DNA of 6,140 nt from Parvibaculum sp. (GTDB lineage Bacteria > Pseudomonadota > Alphaproteobacteria > Parvibaculales > Parvibaculaceae), in contig JAGUWA010000424.1 of NCBI GenBank assembly GCA_020062605.1, positions 1 through 6,140 on the forward strand, written 5' to 3'. Below the pieces are notes generated by a model that saw only the letters and a list, made by a program, of their open reading frames with translations, was not told the origin of the DNA and searched no databases. Below are positions 5,918-6,140 of the stretch, in pieces. Made by a program: the position numbers and the translations under genes. The number at the start of each line of letters is the position of its first letter. The first letter of the stretch is position 1.

Positions 5918-6140
5918 TCAGTCGAAGACGTTGAGGGCCCCGGGCGTGCGGTATTCCAGCCCCCGAAGCGCCGGGCTTTCCGCCGCGCGGGCAAAGGCCT
6001 CCTCGATCTTGCGCGCCCGGTCCGCGAATAGCGGCGCCATGTCGGGATGCGTGAAGATGTAGAGTTCGCCCGCCTCCACCGCCTCGAGCACGCGCGCGCC
6101 GACACGGTCCGGGTCGATGCCGCCGAGCACCAGCTGCTTC
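5918..6140 (-). CDS. Short-chain dehydrogenase/reductase (SDR), C-terminal fragment, runs in from right edge
   Basis: Seventy-three residues of a C-terminus are visible, open to the right edge and ending in TGA at 5918-5920. The stretch RVLEAVEAGELYIFTHPDM, then a helix with RARKIEEAFARA, is typical of the last helices of classical SDR enzymes in which the C-terminus ends soon after a Y-(I/V)-F-(T/S)-H-P segment. The Rossmann NAD(P)-binding motif and the YxxxK catalytic site would lie outside the window, so neither cofactor nor activity can be checked. The GTG at 6130 is an internal valine codon, not a start: the frame is open upstream of it. The gene precedes the LLM oxidoreductase with a 39-base gap, suggesting a shared oxidation pathway, for example an alcohol/ketone step beside a flavin monooxygenase. 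The family call is from C-terminal pattern alone. Confidence 0.68.
   Translation of the reverse strand, partial: KQLVLGGIDPDRVGARVLEAVEAGELYIFTHPDMAPLFADRARKIEEAFARAAESPALRGLEYRTPGALNVFD

Noticed and set aside
4250..6031. Plus-strand open frame of 593 codons across Rap1a/Tai copy 2 and the LLM gene
   Set aside because: It reads straight through two genes and a terminator on the other strand and lacks any family motif. The long open frame is a by-product of G/C-ending codons.

Overview
The window is GC-rich chromosomal DNA whose codon use strongly favours G or C at the third position. The gene families present (a TSUP permease, periplasmic Rap1a/Tai-domain proteins, a PuuA-like ligase, and an LLM flavin monooxygenase next to an SDR) fit an alphaproteobacterium, probably of the Hyphomicrobiales or a Parvibaculum-like lineage. 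That placement is inference from gene content and composition; no marker gene fixes it. I see no insertion sequence, phage gene or CRISPR array. Every stretch between genes is shorter than 300 bases.

Layout, left to right. (1) 1-426, minus strand: N-terminal part of a TauE/SafE-type (TSUP) membrane transporter that runs off the left edge. (2) 459-576, plus strand: a tRNA-Thr(UGU) gene with encoded CCA and a recognisable promoter. (3) 615-668: two adjacent hairpins, the second a bidirectional terminator shared by the tRNA and the convergent gene that follows. (4) 686-1105, minus: a secreted Rap1a/Tai-domain protein. (5) 1106-1294: a divergent intergenic region. (6) 1295-4029, plus: a tight two-gene operon of a class III PLP aminotransferase and a PuuA-like glutamine-synthetase-family ligase, two bases apart. 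(7) 4031-4486, minus: a second Rap1a/Tai paralog, whose stop lies one base from the ligase stop. (8) 4574-4600: terminator. (9) 4622-5878, minus: an LLM-class flavin-dependent oxidoreductase. (10) 5918-6140, minus: the C-terminal end of a short-chain dehydrogenase that enters from the right edge, probably co-transcribed with the LLM gene.

How the genes may work together. The aminotransferase and ligase look like a catabolic module for an amine or amino compound: GS-family ligases of this type gamma-glutamylate amines, and class III aminotransferases move amino groups in the same kinds of pathway. The substrate cannot be read from sequence. The SDR and LLM pair is a separate redox unit of the kind often found in degradation of hydrophobic compounds. 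The two Rap1a/Tai proteins flank the aminotransferase-ligase operon, are clear paralogs (36 identities over an ungapped 81 residues) and have no type VI effector beside them. They are the most curious feature of an otherwise ordinary region. I found no clear evidence of a wholly new system.
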